Below, piece by piece: positions 15,867 through 24,314 of a DNA stretch of 64,000 nt. The stretch is from the NCBI RefSeq assembly GCF_009827455.1, contig NZ_WTYZ01000001.1, positions 1,745,001-1,809,000 of the forward strand, written 5' to 3'. The DNA is from Pontixanthobacter aestiaquae (lineage in GTDB: Bacteria; Pseudomonadota; Alphaproteobacteria; Sphingomonadales; Sphingomonadaceae). The translations under genes and the position numbers were made by a program. The notes under the pieces are model-generated. The model searched no databases and was not told where the DNA came from. It was given only the letters and a program-made list of their open reading frames with translations. The first letter of the stretch is position 1. Each line of letters opens with the position of its first letter.

Positions 15867-16475
15867 ATGAGCAGCCAGATTACTCCCGAAGAGGAAGAAG
15901 CACGGGGCAAACTTCCTGTGCCCGACCATGTGCAGGATGCAATCCGTACTCTGCTTGCATGGTCAGGCGATGATCCGGAGCGTGAAGGATTACTCGATAC
16001 GCCCAAGCGCGTCGCCCGCGCATGGAAAGAATATTGTGAAGGTTATGCTGAAGACCCCGCAGTACATCTCAGCCGGGTTTTCGAAGAAGTCGGCGGATAT
16101 GAGGAACTGGTGCTGTTGAAGGACATCCCGTTCCATTCACATTGCGAGCATCATATGGCTCCAATCATTGGTAAAGCCGCAATTGCCTATTTGCCTACCA
16201 ACAGGGTAGTCGGAATTTCAAAGCTTGCCCGCGTTCTTCATGGGTACTCGCGGCGATTGCAAGTGCAAGAGAGGCTAACGGCTGAAGTTGCGGACTGCAT
16301 TTGGGAGAACCTCGAACCGCGCGGTGTCGCGGTTGTTATCGAGGCGCAGCATTCCTGCATGACGGCGCGCGGTGTGCGTACTCCGGGGGTCGGCATGGTC
16401 ACCAGCCGGATGATGGGTACGTTTCTCGAGGATCAGCGCAGTCGTAAGGAAGTGCTAAGCCTGATGGGTTACTAA
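15867..16475 (+). CDS. folE: GTP cyclohydrolase I
   Basis: A 202-residue FolE with the zinc- and substrate-binding motifs FHSHCEHHMAPIIGK and the later HSCMTARGV, plus the typical DTPKRVARAWKEYCEGY near the N-terminus. It opens GTP to dihydroneopterin triphosphate, the first step of folate synthesis. The Cys and His zinc ligands are present, so this is the standard zinc-dependent type. The stop codon lies inside a short hairpin (GATGGGTT/AACCCATC, 16463-16481) that lacks a T run and only weakly suggests a terminator. The next gene converges from the other strand four bases away. Confidence 0.96.
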   Translation: MSSQITPEEEEARGKLPVPDHVQDAIRTLLAWSGDDPEREGLLDTPKRVARAWKEYCEGYAEDPAVHLSRVFEEVGGYEELVLLKDIPFHSHCEHHMAPIIGKAAIAYLPTNRVVGISKLARVLHGYSRRLQVQERLTAEVADCIWENLEPRGVAVVIEAQHSCMTARGVRTPGVGMVTSRMMGTFLEDQRSRKEVLSLMGY

Positions 16476-16479
16476 CCCA

Positions 16480-17442
16480 TCATATTGTGGGGCTGTGTTG
16501 ATCTAGCGTCCACAGCGCAATTTTGCAGGACACGATCCATACGGAAATTCCTGCGGCTAGATCCACAGCATAATGACCGCCCATGGGCACGGTCGACACG
16601 ATAACGGCTGCGGACCATATGATCGCAGGCCATCGTGCTTTGGTGTTCCACAGCGCTTGCGTTGCCAGCAGCCCTAAAACCGTATGGAACGACGGAAAGA
16701 CGACGACGCCGTTGAGATCGGCCAGACCGACAACAGTTTCGGATCCATGATAGAACCAGTCAAATGTTTCACCGGCATAGACAGCGGCCCCGGCAGGAAT
16801 TCCGTTGCCCTGCAGATGGATCAGATCGTAGAAAAATGCCGTGCCTTTGGCAGGGAAGAACATCGAAATAACTGCAACTATCTGCATGGAGATGACTGCG
16901 GTTAGGACCAGCTCCCACGCGCGTGTGCTTTGCTTGAAAGCCAGCATGCCTATGACAGCAACGACGACTGCCAAGGCCGACCAATTGTAGGCAAAGTGCA
17001 GTATGGACGATAACCAGGGCGTTTCGGCGCTAAGCCGTACAACCTCGGCCATGTCCAGACCGATCGCAGCGTCTGCTGCCGCCAAAGTACTATCCGCTAT
17101 CGGCATATTGACGCGGATACCTGTGTTGGCAATCAGTCCGCACAGCATCAGCGCGATCGTTGCTACACCAATTATATTGGCCGAGTCGGAAAACCGAGCG
17201 TCGATTTTGCGCACATAGCACCAGCCGGAAAGAGCAAACATCGCAGCGGCTAAGAAAACAAAGCGACCAAAATCGAAGGTCTTGAGGACCAAGCCTGTTT
17301 GCAAGAGTATTGCGACAAGGACGCTGATCGACAGCCCGAACAGTACGGTCAGAACAAGCACTTTGCGAGTAAAGACGAAGCGAACGACGTCAGCCGTGCC
17401 GAACAGATTGCCAGAAGCGGAAGGGACTGCGCGCGTGCTCAT
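16480..17442 (-). CDS. PAP2 / Aur1-like membrane phosphatase or phosphotransferase
   Basis: A 320-residue integral membrane protein with six or more hydrophobic helices. The C-terminal half carries the lipid-phosphatase motifs: VVFPSFHTVLGLLATQAL (C2-like His) and PMGGHYAVDLAAGI (C3-like His and Asp). This layout is that of the PAP2_3 group, which includes inositol-phosphorylceramide synthase Aur1 as well as undecaprenyl/lipid phosphatases. It probably transfers or removes a head-group phosphate from a lipid at the periplasmic face. Sphingomonads make sphingolipids, so a sphingolipid substrate is tempting but unproven. It starts at ATG 17442 (MSTRAVPSASGN) and is convergent with folE. Confidence 0.75.
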   Translation of the reverse strand: MSTRAVPSASGNLFGTADVVRFVFTRKVLVLTVLFGLSISVLVAILLQTGLVLKTFDFGRFVFLAAAMFALSGWCYVRKIDARFSDSANIIGVATIALMLCGLIANTGIRVNMPIADSTLAAADAAIGLDMAEVVRLSAETPWLSSILHFAYNWSALAVVVAVIGMLAFKQSTRAWELVLTAVISMQIVAVISMFFPAKGTAFFYDLIHLQGNGIPAGAAVYAGETFDWFYHGSETVVGLADLNGVVVFPSFHTVLGLLATQALWNTKARWPAIIWSAAVIVSTVPMGGHYAVDLAAGISVWIVSCKIALWTLDQHSPTI

Positions 17443-17536
17443 GCAAAGCGGCTATCGCAAGATGGTTACCAACGCCTAAACGCGGAGGCTTAGAACGATG
17501 CGGGCTAAGATATTTGCATGGTCAACTATCAAGCCG

Positions 17537-17571
17537 AAAAAGGAAAGCGACCGGGAATTAAACCCGGTCGC
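17537..17571 (-). terminator. Rho-independent terminator of the peroxiredoxin gene
   Basis: On the minus strand GCGACCGGG pairs with CCCGGTCGC around a seven-base loop and is followed by TTTCCTTTTT. It lies about a dozen bases after the peroxiredoxin stop codon. Confidence 0.85.
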
Positions 17572-17583
17572 CCCTTTATAAAT

Positions 17584-18063
17584 TTACAGCTGATCGAGCA
17601 TATGCTCTGCAGAGCTGACGGAGAAATCACCTGGCGCTTCAACGTTGAGTTGCTCGACCACACCGTCATTCACGACCATCGAGTAACGCTGGCTTCGCTG
17701 GCCCATGCCGAACCCCTGAAAGTCTGCATCAAGGCCGACAGCTTTGGCGAAATCGCCATTGCCGTCTGCAAGCATAGTGATCTGGTCAGATCCGCCATCC
17801 TTGTTCCAAGCACCCAGTACGAACGCATCATTGACCGATGTGCAGGCGACTTCATCGAAGCCCTGAGCTTTCAGCTCATCCATCTTTTCGACATATCCCG
17901 GGAGATGCTTGGCGGAGCAGGTCGGGGTGAACGCGCCGGGCACGGCAAACAGCGCCACTTTCTTCCCTGCAAAATAGTCGCCCGACTGAACCGCTTCGGG
18001 GCCTTCAGCGGTCGCTTTAGCCAGTTTAACGTCAGGGAGTTTATCGCCTACGGATATTGTCAT
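17584..18063 (-). CDS. Prx5-type peroxiredoxin
   Basis: The 159-residue product starts MTISVGDKLPDVKLAKAT and has the peroxidatic Cys in FAVPGAFTPTCSAKHLPGYV, the PxxxTxxC motif of the Prx5/AhpE-like (glutaredoxin- or glutathione-dependent) class. A second Cys sits in VACTSVNDAFV. It reduces hydrogen peroxide and alkyl hydroperoxides in the cytoplasm. The start at 18063 has AAGGAAA eight bases upstream; an upstream extension to 18129 lacks homology. It is divergent from ahcY, and the SahR-type palindrome at 18140 lies between them. A terminator follows the gene. Confidence 0.92.
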   Translation of the reverse strand: MTISVGDKLPDVKLAKATAEGPEAVQSGDYFAGKKVALFAVPGAFTPTCSAKHLPGYVEKMDELKAQGFDEVACTSVNDAFVLGAWNKDGGSDQITMLADGNGDFAKAVGLDADFQGFGMGQRSQRYSMVVNDGVVEQLNVEAPGDFSVSSAEHMLDQL

Positions 18064-18139
18064 GGGGTAATTTCCTTTCGTGAAAATGTCTCTTGGCATT
18101 GGATATAGGAAGCTTGTGCTGCGCGGCAATGATTAGATC

Positions 18140-18159
18140 ATATAAAGATATCTTTATAT
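18140..18159. promoter_or_regulatory. 20-base perfect palindrome, candidate SahR operator
   Basis: The sequence atataaagatatctttatat is its own reverse complement over all 20 bases. ArsR-family SahR repressors, which respond to S-adenosylhomocysteine, use AT-rich AAAGATATCTTT-type palindromes before methionine-cycle genes in proteobacteria. It stands 90 bases before the ahcY start and 76 before the peroxiredoxin start. Regulator identity is an inference; its gene is not in the window. Confidence 0.65.
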
Positions 18160-18249
18160 TTGCATCACCGGGCTGTCATCGCTACATACGTGGCAGAATT
18201 GAAGCGCTCCTGATCGGGGCGCAATTTGTTTGAATTCAGGAGAATTTGC

Positions 18250-19662
18250 GTGGCTGTCGAAGCACAAGACTACATCATTCAGGATATTTCCCTCGCCGAA
18301 TATGGCCGCGCGGAAATCAACATTGCCGAAACCGAGATGCCCGGCCTGATGGCGCTGCGCGAAGAATTCGGCGACAGCAAGCCGCTGAAAGGCGCGCGTA
18401 TTACCGGCTCGCTCCACATGACTATTCAGACTGCTGTGCTGATGGAAACGCTGACCGCGCTGGGCGCCGAAATCCGCTGGGCAACTTGTAACATTTATTC
18501 GACGCAGGATCATGCTGCGGCTGCGATGGCGGAAGCGGGCATTCCAATCTACGCGATCAAGGGTGAGAGCCTTGCGGATTATTGGGACTATGTCGGAAAA
18601 ATCTTCTCATGGGGCACTGATGCTGACCCTGACCAGACTGCGAACATTATTCTCGACGATGGCGGCGATGCGACAGCGTTCGCTCTGTGGGGTGCACGGA
18701 TCGAAGCCGGCGAAGAAATGCCTGCTCCGACGAACCCGGAAGAAATCGAAATGCAGCGTTCGGTAAAAGCGTTTGTGAAAGCAAACCCTGGCTACCTGAC
18801 CAAAACCGTCAAGAACCTGAAGGGCGTTTCTGAGGAAACTACCACCGGTGTTCACCGCCTCTATCACCTCGCGAAGAACGGCAAGCTGCCTTTCCCGGCG
18901 ATCAACGTGAACGATTCTGTCACAAAGTCGAAATTCGACAACCTGTATGGATGTAAGGAATCGCTGGTTGATGCGATCCGCCGCGCGACCGACGTTATGC
19001 TCGCTGGTAAAGTTGCTTGTGTCGCGGGTTTCGGTGATGTCGGCAAAGGTTCGGCAGACAGCCTCCGCAACGGCGGTGCGCGCGTAATGGTCACCGAAAT
19101 CGATCCGATCTGTGCGCTTCAAGCCGCAATGGAAGGCTATGAAGTTGTAACGATGGAAGAAGCGGTTAAGCGCTGCGACATCTTCGTCACTACGACCGGG
19201 AATGAAGACGTCATCACTGCCGAGCACATGAAAGCAATGAAGCCGATGAGCATCGTCTGCAACATCGGTCACTTCGACAGTGAAATCCAGATCGGTGCGC
19301 TCGACAATTATGACTGGGCAGAAGTGAAACCGGGCACTGACCTCGTAACATTCCCGGATGGCAAGCAGATCATGATTTTGGCCAAGGGCCGTCTGGTGAA
19401 CCTCGGCTGTGCAACCGGCCATCCGAGCTTCGTGATGAGCTGTTCCTTCACCAACCAGGTGCTGGCTCAGATCGAACTTTATACGAAGGGCGAAGAGTAC
19501 AACAACGAAGTTTACGTGCTGCCCAAACACTTGGACGAGAAGGTTGCTGCGCTTCACCTCGACAAGCTGGGCGTTCAGCTGACCAAGATGAGCCAGGAGC
19601 AAGCCGATTACATCGGTGTTCCGGTTGAAGGTCCGTACAAGCCTGAGCATTACCGCTACTAA
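18250..19662 (+). CDS. ahcY: Adenosylhomocysteinase
   Basis: The 470-residue enzyme reversibly splits S-adenosylhomocysteine into adenosine and homocysteine, clearing the product inhibitor of methyltransferases. NAD is bound by [16 protein letters not shown], and the substrate region includes [11 protein letters not shown] and the C-terminal PEHYRY typical of the family. The proposed start is GTG 18250 ([11 protein letters not shown]), with AGGAG eight bases upstream; the open frame extends eight codons further without a site. The gene is preceded by the SahR-type palindrome and followed by a terminator. Together with metY it serves the methionine cycle. Confidence 0.96.
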   Translation: MAVEAQDYIIQDISLAEYGRAEINIAETEMPGLMALREEFGDSKPLKGARITGSLHMTIQTAVLMETLTALGAEIRWATCNIYSTQDHAAAAMAEAGIPIYAIKGESLADYWDYVGKIFSWGTDADPDQTANIILDDGGDATAFALWGARIEAGEEMPAPTNPEEIEMQRSVKAFVKANPGYLTKTVKNLKGVSEETTTGVHRLYHLAKNGKLPFPAINVNDSVTKSKFDNLYGCKESLVDAIRRATDVMLAGKVACVAGFGDVGKGSADSLRNGGARVMVTEIDPICALQAAMEGYEVVTMEEAVKRCDIFVTTTGNEDVITAEHMKAMKPMSIVCNIGHFDSEIQIGALDNYDWAEVKPGTDLVTFPDGKQIMILAKGRLVNLGCATGHPSFVMSCSFTNQVLAQIELYTKGEEYNNEVYVLPKHLDEKVAALHLDKLGVQLTKMSQEQADYIGVPVEGPYKPEHYRY

Positions 19663-19698
19663 TATTTGCGTCGCGTTGCAGCGGCCAAAATTCGAAAC

Positions 19699-19740
19699 AA
19701 ACGCCATTCTCGCATTGCGAGGGTGGCGTTTGTCGTTTTT
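19699..19740 (+). terminator. Rho-independent terminator of ahcY
   Basis: AAACGCCA pairs with TGGCGTTT, with an inner CTCGCA/TGCGAG stem, followed by a TGTCGTTTTT tract. It lies 37 bases after the ahcY stop. Confidence 0.82.
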
Positions 19741-19811
19741 GCGTAAAACTTCTGGCGATTTAGCGCGAAAGCACATTGCAACATGCCCGCGCGGCGCATA
19801 GCTGAAATGCA

Positions 19812-22148
19812 ATGCAAATTTCGCCCACTGCCTTGATCATTATCGGACTGCTGCTCGCGGCGTGGATGGTCGCGGCTGCGTGGATGATGATTGCTGCTGG
19901 CGGGAAGGCGCGTGGAGCCGAGGGAAGCAGGAAAGCCGCCCGCCGGATGGCGCGGATGATTGATGAAGCACCTGCGATTCCGTTGGTCGTGCGCACCGAT
20001 GGTAGGATCGAAGGATCGGACCGGCTTGCCGGTTGGCTCGGTCTGGATACGCTTCCCGAATATCTTAGTGAGTTGGATGGCGGGCAAACCGGCGATCATG
20101 GCAAAGGACTGTCGGCAGACCAGTTGAAAGAACTGACCGAGAATGTTCGGCGGTCACAGAAAACTGCGGCTCCGTTCCGAATGGCGCTAACGCCGCCGGG
20201 GTCGCAGCGCAGTCTGGCGGTTCGCGGGGTGCTTGCTGACCCACAAGTGTCACCTGGCGGCGCTGCGCTGGTTTGGATATTCGATTTTAGCGAGAGCGAA
20301 AGCGAACTTTCGCGACTTCGGGAGGAAGCTGCACGCGCGAAGGGCGACTTCGGAGCGCTCGTCGGCATAATCGAGGCTGCGCCGATGCCGATGTGGTTCC
20401 GCGGGCCTGACGCGAAGCTGCAATTGGTCAACAAGGCCTATGTCGATGCCATTGGTGCGGTCGATGCTGATAGCGCTGTGATCAAGCAGCAAGAGCTGAT
20501 TGAATCAATCGATGGTCTTACCGCTGCGCAGGTGGCAGGTCAGGCTTTTGAGAAGAAGATGCCGATTGAGCGGATTGTTACCGCTACCATCAACGGACAG
20601 CGCCGGGCCCTGCGCGTTAGTGATTTGCCGCTGGGGAAAGAGGGCGTAGCCGGATACGCTGTGGATATCGAGGAAATGGAAGAGCAGGGCCGTCAGTTCC
20701 GCGCATTCCGTGACGCTCAGCGATCAATGCTTGATCAATTGTCGATCGGTGTCGGTCAGTTCGACGCGGATCGTAAGCTAACATTCGCAAACCAACCGTT
20801 CCGCCGCGTATTTGCGCTGAATTCGGGTGTGGTATCGCAAGGGATTGATTTTGAGCGGCTGCTACAGAATGCACGCGAGAATGGACGCACGCCGGAGGTC
20901 CGCGATTTCCCCGAATGGCGCACCGAGCATACCGAGTGGTTCAACGCAGGCGAGACACAGGAAGAGGCGTGGCCGCTGTCTGATGGCACCCATTTACGGA
21001 TCGTCGCGCAGCCCATGCCCGACGGCGGACTGGTGATTGTAGCCGAGGATCGGACCGAGCAATTGGCGCTGTCGGCCACGCGCGATACGCTGCTGCGGAC
21101 GCGGACGGCGACATTCGACAGTTTGTTTGAAGCGTTGGCGGTGTTCGCCCCTGATGGACATTTGCAACTGTGGAACCGCAGCTTTGCTGGCACATGGGGC
21201 CTCGAACCCGAGCTTCTTGATGCGCACCCATCCGCGGAAGAGCTTTTGGAAGCTATTGCACCCAATCTCGCCAGGTCGAAGCAAGCCAAGGGCATCGGCG
21301 AGGTTATCCGTGCAGCAACGCTTGATCGGAAAGAACAGGGCGGACGTATCGCTCTGGCCGATGGGCGCACCCTGGAATTCGCGGGCATTCCGCTACCCGA
21401 TGGGAACGGCCTACTGACCGTGCTTGATGTAACAGCGAACGAGCAGGCTGAAGCCGCGCTGCGCGAGCGTAATAAGGCTTTGGAAGCTGCGGACGAGGTG
21501 AAAACTCAATTCCTCTCTAACATGTCCTATGAATTCCGCACGCCGCTGACATCGATTGGTGGCTTTGCCGAGCTGCTTCAGGCGGGCGTGGCGGGCGACC
21601 TTTCCGATCAGGGCAAGGAATATGTCGAGGCAATTATCGAGTCTGTCGGGCGCCTGACTGACCAGGTCGAGAATGTCCTCGACCTCTCGCAAAGCGAAGC
21701 GGGTCTGCTGCCGCTCAACAAGAAGCGCCTCGACTTGATGCCGTTCGTCACAGACGTCGTGCGCAGTCGCGAGCAGGTGATTAGCGACGGCGGGATCACA
21801 CTCGATCTGCGGGGGAGTAAGGCGAGCGGTAAAATCGAAGCAGATAAGCGGCAATTGGGTCGGGCCATTGGTCAGTTACTCGACAACGCTATCGCTGCGA
21901 CGCCAAGCGGCGGTAAAATCCTTGTCGATTTGTCCAAGCAAAAGGGCGTCGCGCAGATAGTTATCTCCGACAATGGCACGGGTATGAGCAAAGACGAGCT
22001 CAAGCGTGCAATGGCCGGGCAGAACGATACGAAGAAGCAAGGGCTCGGCATCCCGCTGGCGCGCCAGCTGGTTGAATCGCATGGCGGCACTCTGGAAATC
22101 CATTCGCGGCAGGGCGAGGGCACGGCTGCGGTCATCCAATTACCGTGA
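19812..22148 (+). CDS. divL: DivL-like PAS sensor kinase homologue with Tyr in place of His
   Basis: The 778-residue protein has one N-terminal membrane helix (residues 8-28), about three PAS-like domains over residues 60-550, a dimerisation/HisKA helix pair and a C-terminal ATPase domain with N-box QLLDNAIAATPSGG, DNGTGM and GLGIPLARQLVESHGG. The H-box reads NMSYEFRTPLTSI: Y573 stands where the phospho-acceptor His should be. This substitution defines DivL, which in Caulobacter is a PAS-rich pseudokinase that controls CckA and so CtrA during the cell cycle. The downstream tsaE and amgK order also matches the divL locus. The kinase fold seems intact, so ATP binding may remain. Confidence 0.88.
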   Translation: MQISPTALIIIGLLLAAWMVAAAWMMIAAGGKARGAEGSRKAARRMARMIDEAPAIPLVVRTDGRIEGSDRLAGWLGLDTLPEYLSELDGGQTGDHGKGLSADQLKELTENVRRSQKTAAPFRMALTPPGSQRSLAVRGVLADPQVSPGGAALVWIFDFSESESELSRLREEAARAKGDFGALVGIIEAAPMPMWFRGPDAKLQLVNKAYVDAIGAVDADSAVIKQQELIESIDGLTAAQVAGQAFEKKMPIERIVTATINGQRRALRVSDLPLGKEGVAGYAVDIEEMEEQGRQFRAFRDAQRSMLDQLSIGVGQFDADRKLTFANQPFRRVFALNSGVVSQGIDFERLLQNARENGRTPEVRDFPEWRTEHTEWFNAGETQEEAWPLSDGTHLRIVAQPMPDGGLVIVAEDRTEQLALSATRDTLLRTRTATFDSLFEALAVFAPDGHLQLWNRSFAGTWGLEPELLDAHPSAEELLEAIAPNLARSKQAKGIGEVIRAATLDRKEQGGRIALADGRTLEFAGIPLPDGNGLLTVLDVTANEQAEAALRERNKALEAADEVKTQFLSNMSYEFRTPLTSIGGFAELLQAGVAGDLSDQGKEYVEAIIESVGRLTDQVENVLDLSQSEAGLLPLNKKRLDLMPFVTDVVRSREQVISDGGITLDLRGSKASGKIEADKRQLGRAIGQLLDNAIAATPSGGKILVDLSKQKGVAQIVISDNGTGMSKDELKRAMAGQNDTKKQGLGIPLARQLVESHGGTLEIHSRQGEGTAAVIQLP

Positions 22149-22588
22149 TGATCGCACTGCCTGATTTAGCGGCGATGGACGCATTTGGCGGCAAGATTGC
22201 CGGATTGCTGAGGGCCGGTGATGTCGTTGCCCTGACCGGCTCGCTCGGGACTGGGAAGACAACGCTAGCTCGCGCAATCATTGGTGCACTCGGTCATGAA
22301 GGCGAGGTTCCTTCGCCGACATTCACGATAATCGAAACATACGACTCGCCCGCAGTTTCGCTACCGCTTGTGCATGCAGACTTCTACCGTTTGGATGATC
22401 CATCCGAGGTCGAAGAGATCGGTCTCGACGATTATCGGGAAGGCGCAGCATTGCTGGCGGAATGGCCCGATCATGCGGGCGGTTTTGCGCATGAGGCAGG
22501 CTGTTTGTCGATAACGCTGGAAACTGCGGATGAAGGCCGGATTGCAATTGTCGAAGCGGGTACCGATTGGGTAGATCGCTGGTCATGA
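22148..22588 (+). CDS. tsaE: tRNA threonylcarbamoyladenosine biosynthesis ATPase
   Basis: A 146-residue P-loop protein with Walker A GSLGTGKTTLARAI, VPSPTFTIIETYDS and HADFYRLDDPSEVEEIGLDDY, all hallmarks of TsaE. It drives the TsaD-TsaB complex that makes t6A at position 37 of tRNAs reading ANN codons. The ATG at 22148 overlaps the divL stop by one base (TGATG); a GTG three bases earlier is an alternative. Its own stop overlaps the next start as ATGA. The place between divL and amgK is the conserved alphaproteobacterial one. Confidence 0.95.
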   Translation: MIALPDLAAMDAFGGKIAGLLRAGDVVALTGSLGTGKTTLARAIIGALGHEGEVPSPTFTIIETYDSPAVSLPLVHADFYRLDDPSEVEEIGLDDYREGAALLAEWPDHAGGFAHEAGCLSITLETADEGRIAIVEAGTDWVDRWS

Positions 22589-23583
22589 GTGAGCTTCCCC
22601 CTGGTATCGATTCTTTCCTAAGATCCGCTGGTTGGGGCGCGGCGGACATTGATCCAATTCAGGGCGATGCATCTTTTCGCCGCTACTTTCGAATTAAAGA
22701 CGTTTCCGGCGACCGGGCGCGCAAAGCCATGCTGATGTTTGCGCCGCCGCCCGAGGAAGATCCAAAACCTTTCCTGCACGTTGCGCGCTGGCTTTCGGAC
22801 AACGAGCAGCGCGCTCCTGAGATTTATGCTGAGGATGCGGCGCAGGGCTGGGTTCTCATTGAGGATTTCGGCAATGACCGGATGCGCGATTGGCTCGATG
22901 CCAATCCATCAGGCGAAACGAAGGCCTATGAGGCGGCGATAGATGCGCTGGTCGAACTGCATCAGCAGCCCGCTGGTCCGTTCGGTCCGTATGATATGGC
23001 AGCCTATCAACGCGAGACTGCGCTGCTGACCGAATGGTATTGTCCTGCGATGGGTTTGGACGTCGACGAAGCTGGTTATACTACCGCATGGAACGAAGCG
23101 CTCGCGCCGATGTTGGACCGGCAGAAGCCTGGCGTAACCGTTCTGCGGGATTATCATGCAGAGAATATCATGCTGCTTGGACCTTCTAAGGATGGCTCGG
23201 GCGCGCAGGGCCTGATCGATTTTCAGGACGCGCTGGTTGGGCATCCGGCATATGATCTGGTTTCACTGTTGCAGGACGCCCGCAGAGATGTCTCGCCAGA
23301 GTTGGAACGGACCATGCTCGATCATTATCTCGCGAACATGCGGCCGGATGCCGAGTTTGAGGCTGATTATGCGCGGCTAGGTGCACAGCGAAATGCCAAG
23401 ATCGTTGGCATCTTTACACGGCTGAACAAGCGCGATGGAAAGCCGCATTATCTCGATCTAATCCCCCGCGTGTGGGAAGCGATGGAGCGCGATCTGGCGC
23501 ATCCGGCGCTGGCTCCTGTGGCTGCTTGGTTCGATGCAAATATTCCGAATGAATTGCGCGATGCAAAGGGAGGGCTGCCCTAA
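22585..23583 (+). CDS. amgK: N-acetylmuramate/N-acetylglucosamine anomeric kinase
   Basis: The 332-residue protein belongs to the aminoglycoside phosphotransferase fold: GDASFRRYFRI in the nucleotide-binding lobe, catalytic loop VLRDYHAENIMLL with the Asp base, and IDFQDALVGHPAYDLVSLLQDARRD with the metal-binding Asp. Beside murU it is best called AmgK, which phosphorylates MurNAc or GlcNAc at C1 during peptidoglycan recycling. ATG 22585 overlaps the tsaE stop as ATGA. In organisms with this bypass, UDP-MurNAc can be made without MurA, which lowers fosfomycin sensitivity; that consequence is known from Pseudomonas and inferred here. Confidence 0.9.
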   Translation: MSELPPGIDSFLRSAGWGAADIDPIQGDASFRRYFRIKDVSGDRARKAMLMFAPPPEEDPKPFLHVARWLSDNEQRAPEIYAEDAAQGWVLIEDFGNDRMRDWLDANPSGETKAYEAAIDALVELHQQPAGPFGPYDMAAYQRETALLTEWYCPAMGLDVDEAGYTTAWNEALAPMLDRQKPGVTVLRDYHAENIMLLGPSKDGSGAQGLIDFQDALVGHPAYDLVSLLQDARRDVSPELERTMLDHYLANMRPDAEFEADYARLGAQRNAKIVGIFTRLNKRDGKPHYLDLIPRVWEAMERDLAHPALAPVAAWFDANIPNELRDAKGGLP

Positions 23584-24314
23584 TGAGTAAAACCGCCCAG
23601 ACAAAGCTCGCGTCAGATACTGCGATGATTATGGCCGCAGGTATGGGAAAGCGGATGCGTCCGCTTACCGCGTCACAGCCGAAGCCATTGGTTCGCGTCG
23701 CCGGAAAGCCGTTGATAGATCACGCGCTTGATCGTTTGGAAGCCGGCGGCGTCACGCGCGCAGTCGTCAATGTGCATTATCTGGCTGATGCGCTCGAAGC
23801 ACATGTCGCGGAGCGGGCAAGTCCCAAAGTCGTAATTTCTGACGAACGCGATACGCTGCTCGAAACTGGTGGCGGGATGGTGAAAGCGCAAAGCCAGCTT
23901 CCCGATCCGTTTTTCTGTCTCAATGCCGACAATATCTGGCTCGACGGTCCACGTGACGCGTTTCACGATTTATCAAAGCGCTGGAATCCCGATGAGATGG
24001 ATGCACTTCTCCTGCTGGTACCCCACGCGCGCGCTGCAAACTTCCGCGGCAAAGGTGATTTCCATATGGACGCTACGGGACGCGTATCGCGTAGGCGGTC
24101 GGGGCGGATTGCACCCTTTATCTATACCGGCATCCAACTGGTTTCACACCGGCTGCTGCGCGAGGTCCCCGAGGGTAAATTCTCGACCAACATCCTGTGG
24201 AACCGTGCGATCGAGGAGGGCAGGTTATTCGGATCCAGCTTCACCGGACACTGGTTTGAAGTCGGGACTCCAGAGGCGATAAAACCTACCGAAGAAGCGC
24301 TCCGGCGTGGGTGA
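23583..24314 (+). CDS. murU: N-acetylmuramate-1-phosphate uridylyltransferase
   Basis: A 243-residue nucleotidyltransferase starting MSKTAQTKLASDTAMIMAAG; the GMGKRMRPLTASQPKPLVRVAGKPL signature identifies the sugar-phosphate NTP transferase fold, and LNADNIWLDG supplies the metal-binding Asp. Small size and position after amgK point to MurU, which makes UDP-MurNAc from MurNAc-1-phosphate and UTP. The ATG at 23583 overlaps the amgK stop by one base. Its last eight bases overlap the GTG start of addB. Glucose-1-phosphate or mannose-1-phosphate transferases are longer and less likely. Confidence 0.9.
   Translation: MSKTAQTKLASDTAMIMAAGMGKRMRPLTASQPKPLVRVAGKPLIDHALDRLEAGGVTRAVVNVHYLADALEAHVAERASPKVVISDERDTLLETGGGMVKAQSQLPDPFFCLNADNIWLDGPRDAFHDLSKRWNPDEMDALLLLVPHARAANFRGKGDFHMDATGRVSRRRSGRIAPFIYTGIQLVSHRLLREVPEGKFSTNILWNRAIEEGRLFGSSFTGHWFEVGTPEAIKPTEEALRRG

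Noticed and set aside
16463..16481. Hairpin GATGGGTT/AACCCATC at the end of folE as a terminator
   Set aside because: Three-base loop and no T run on either strand; it includes the folE stop codon, so it is kept only as a remark.
18607..19812. 401-codon open frame antisense to ahcY
   Set aside because: It lies opposite a highly conserved gene, has no recognisable domain, and its His/Phe-rich composition is what antisense of such codon usage gives.
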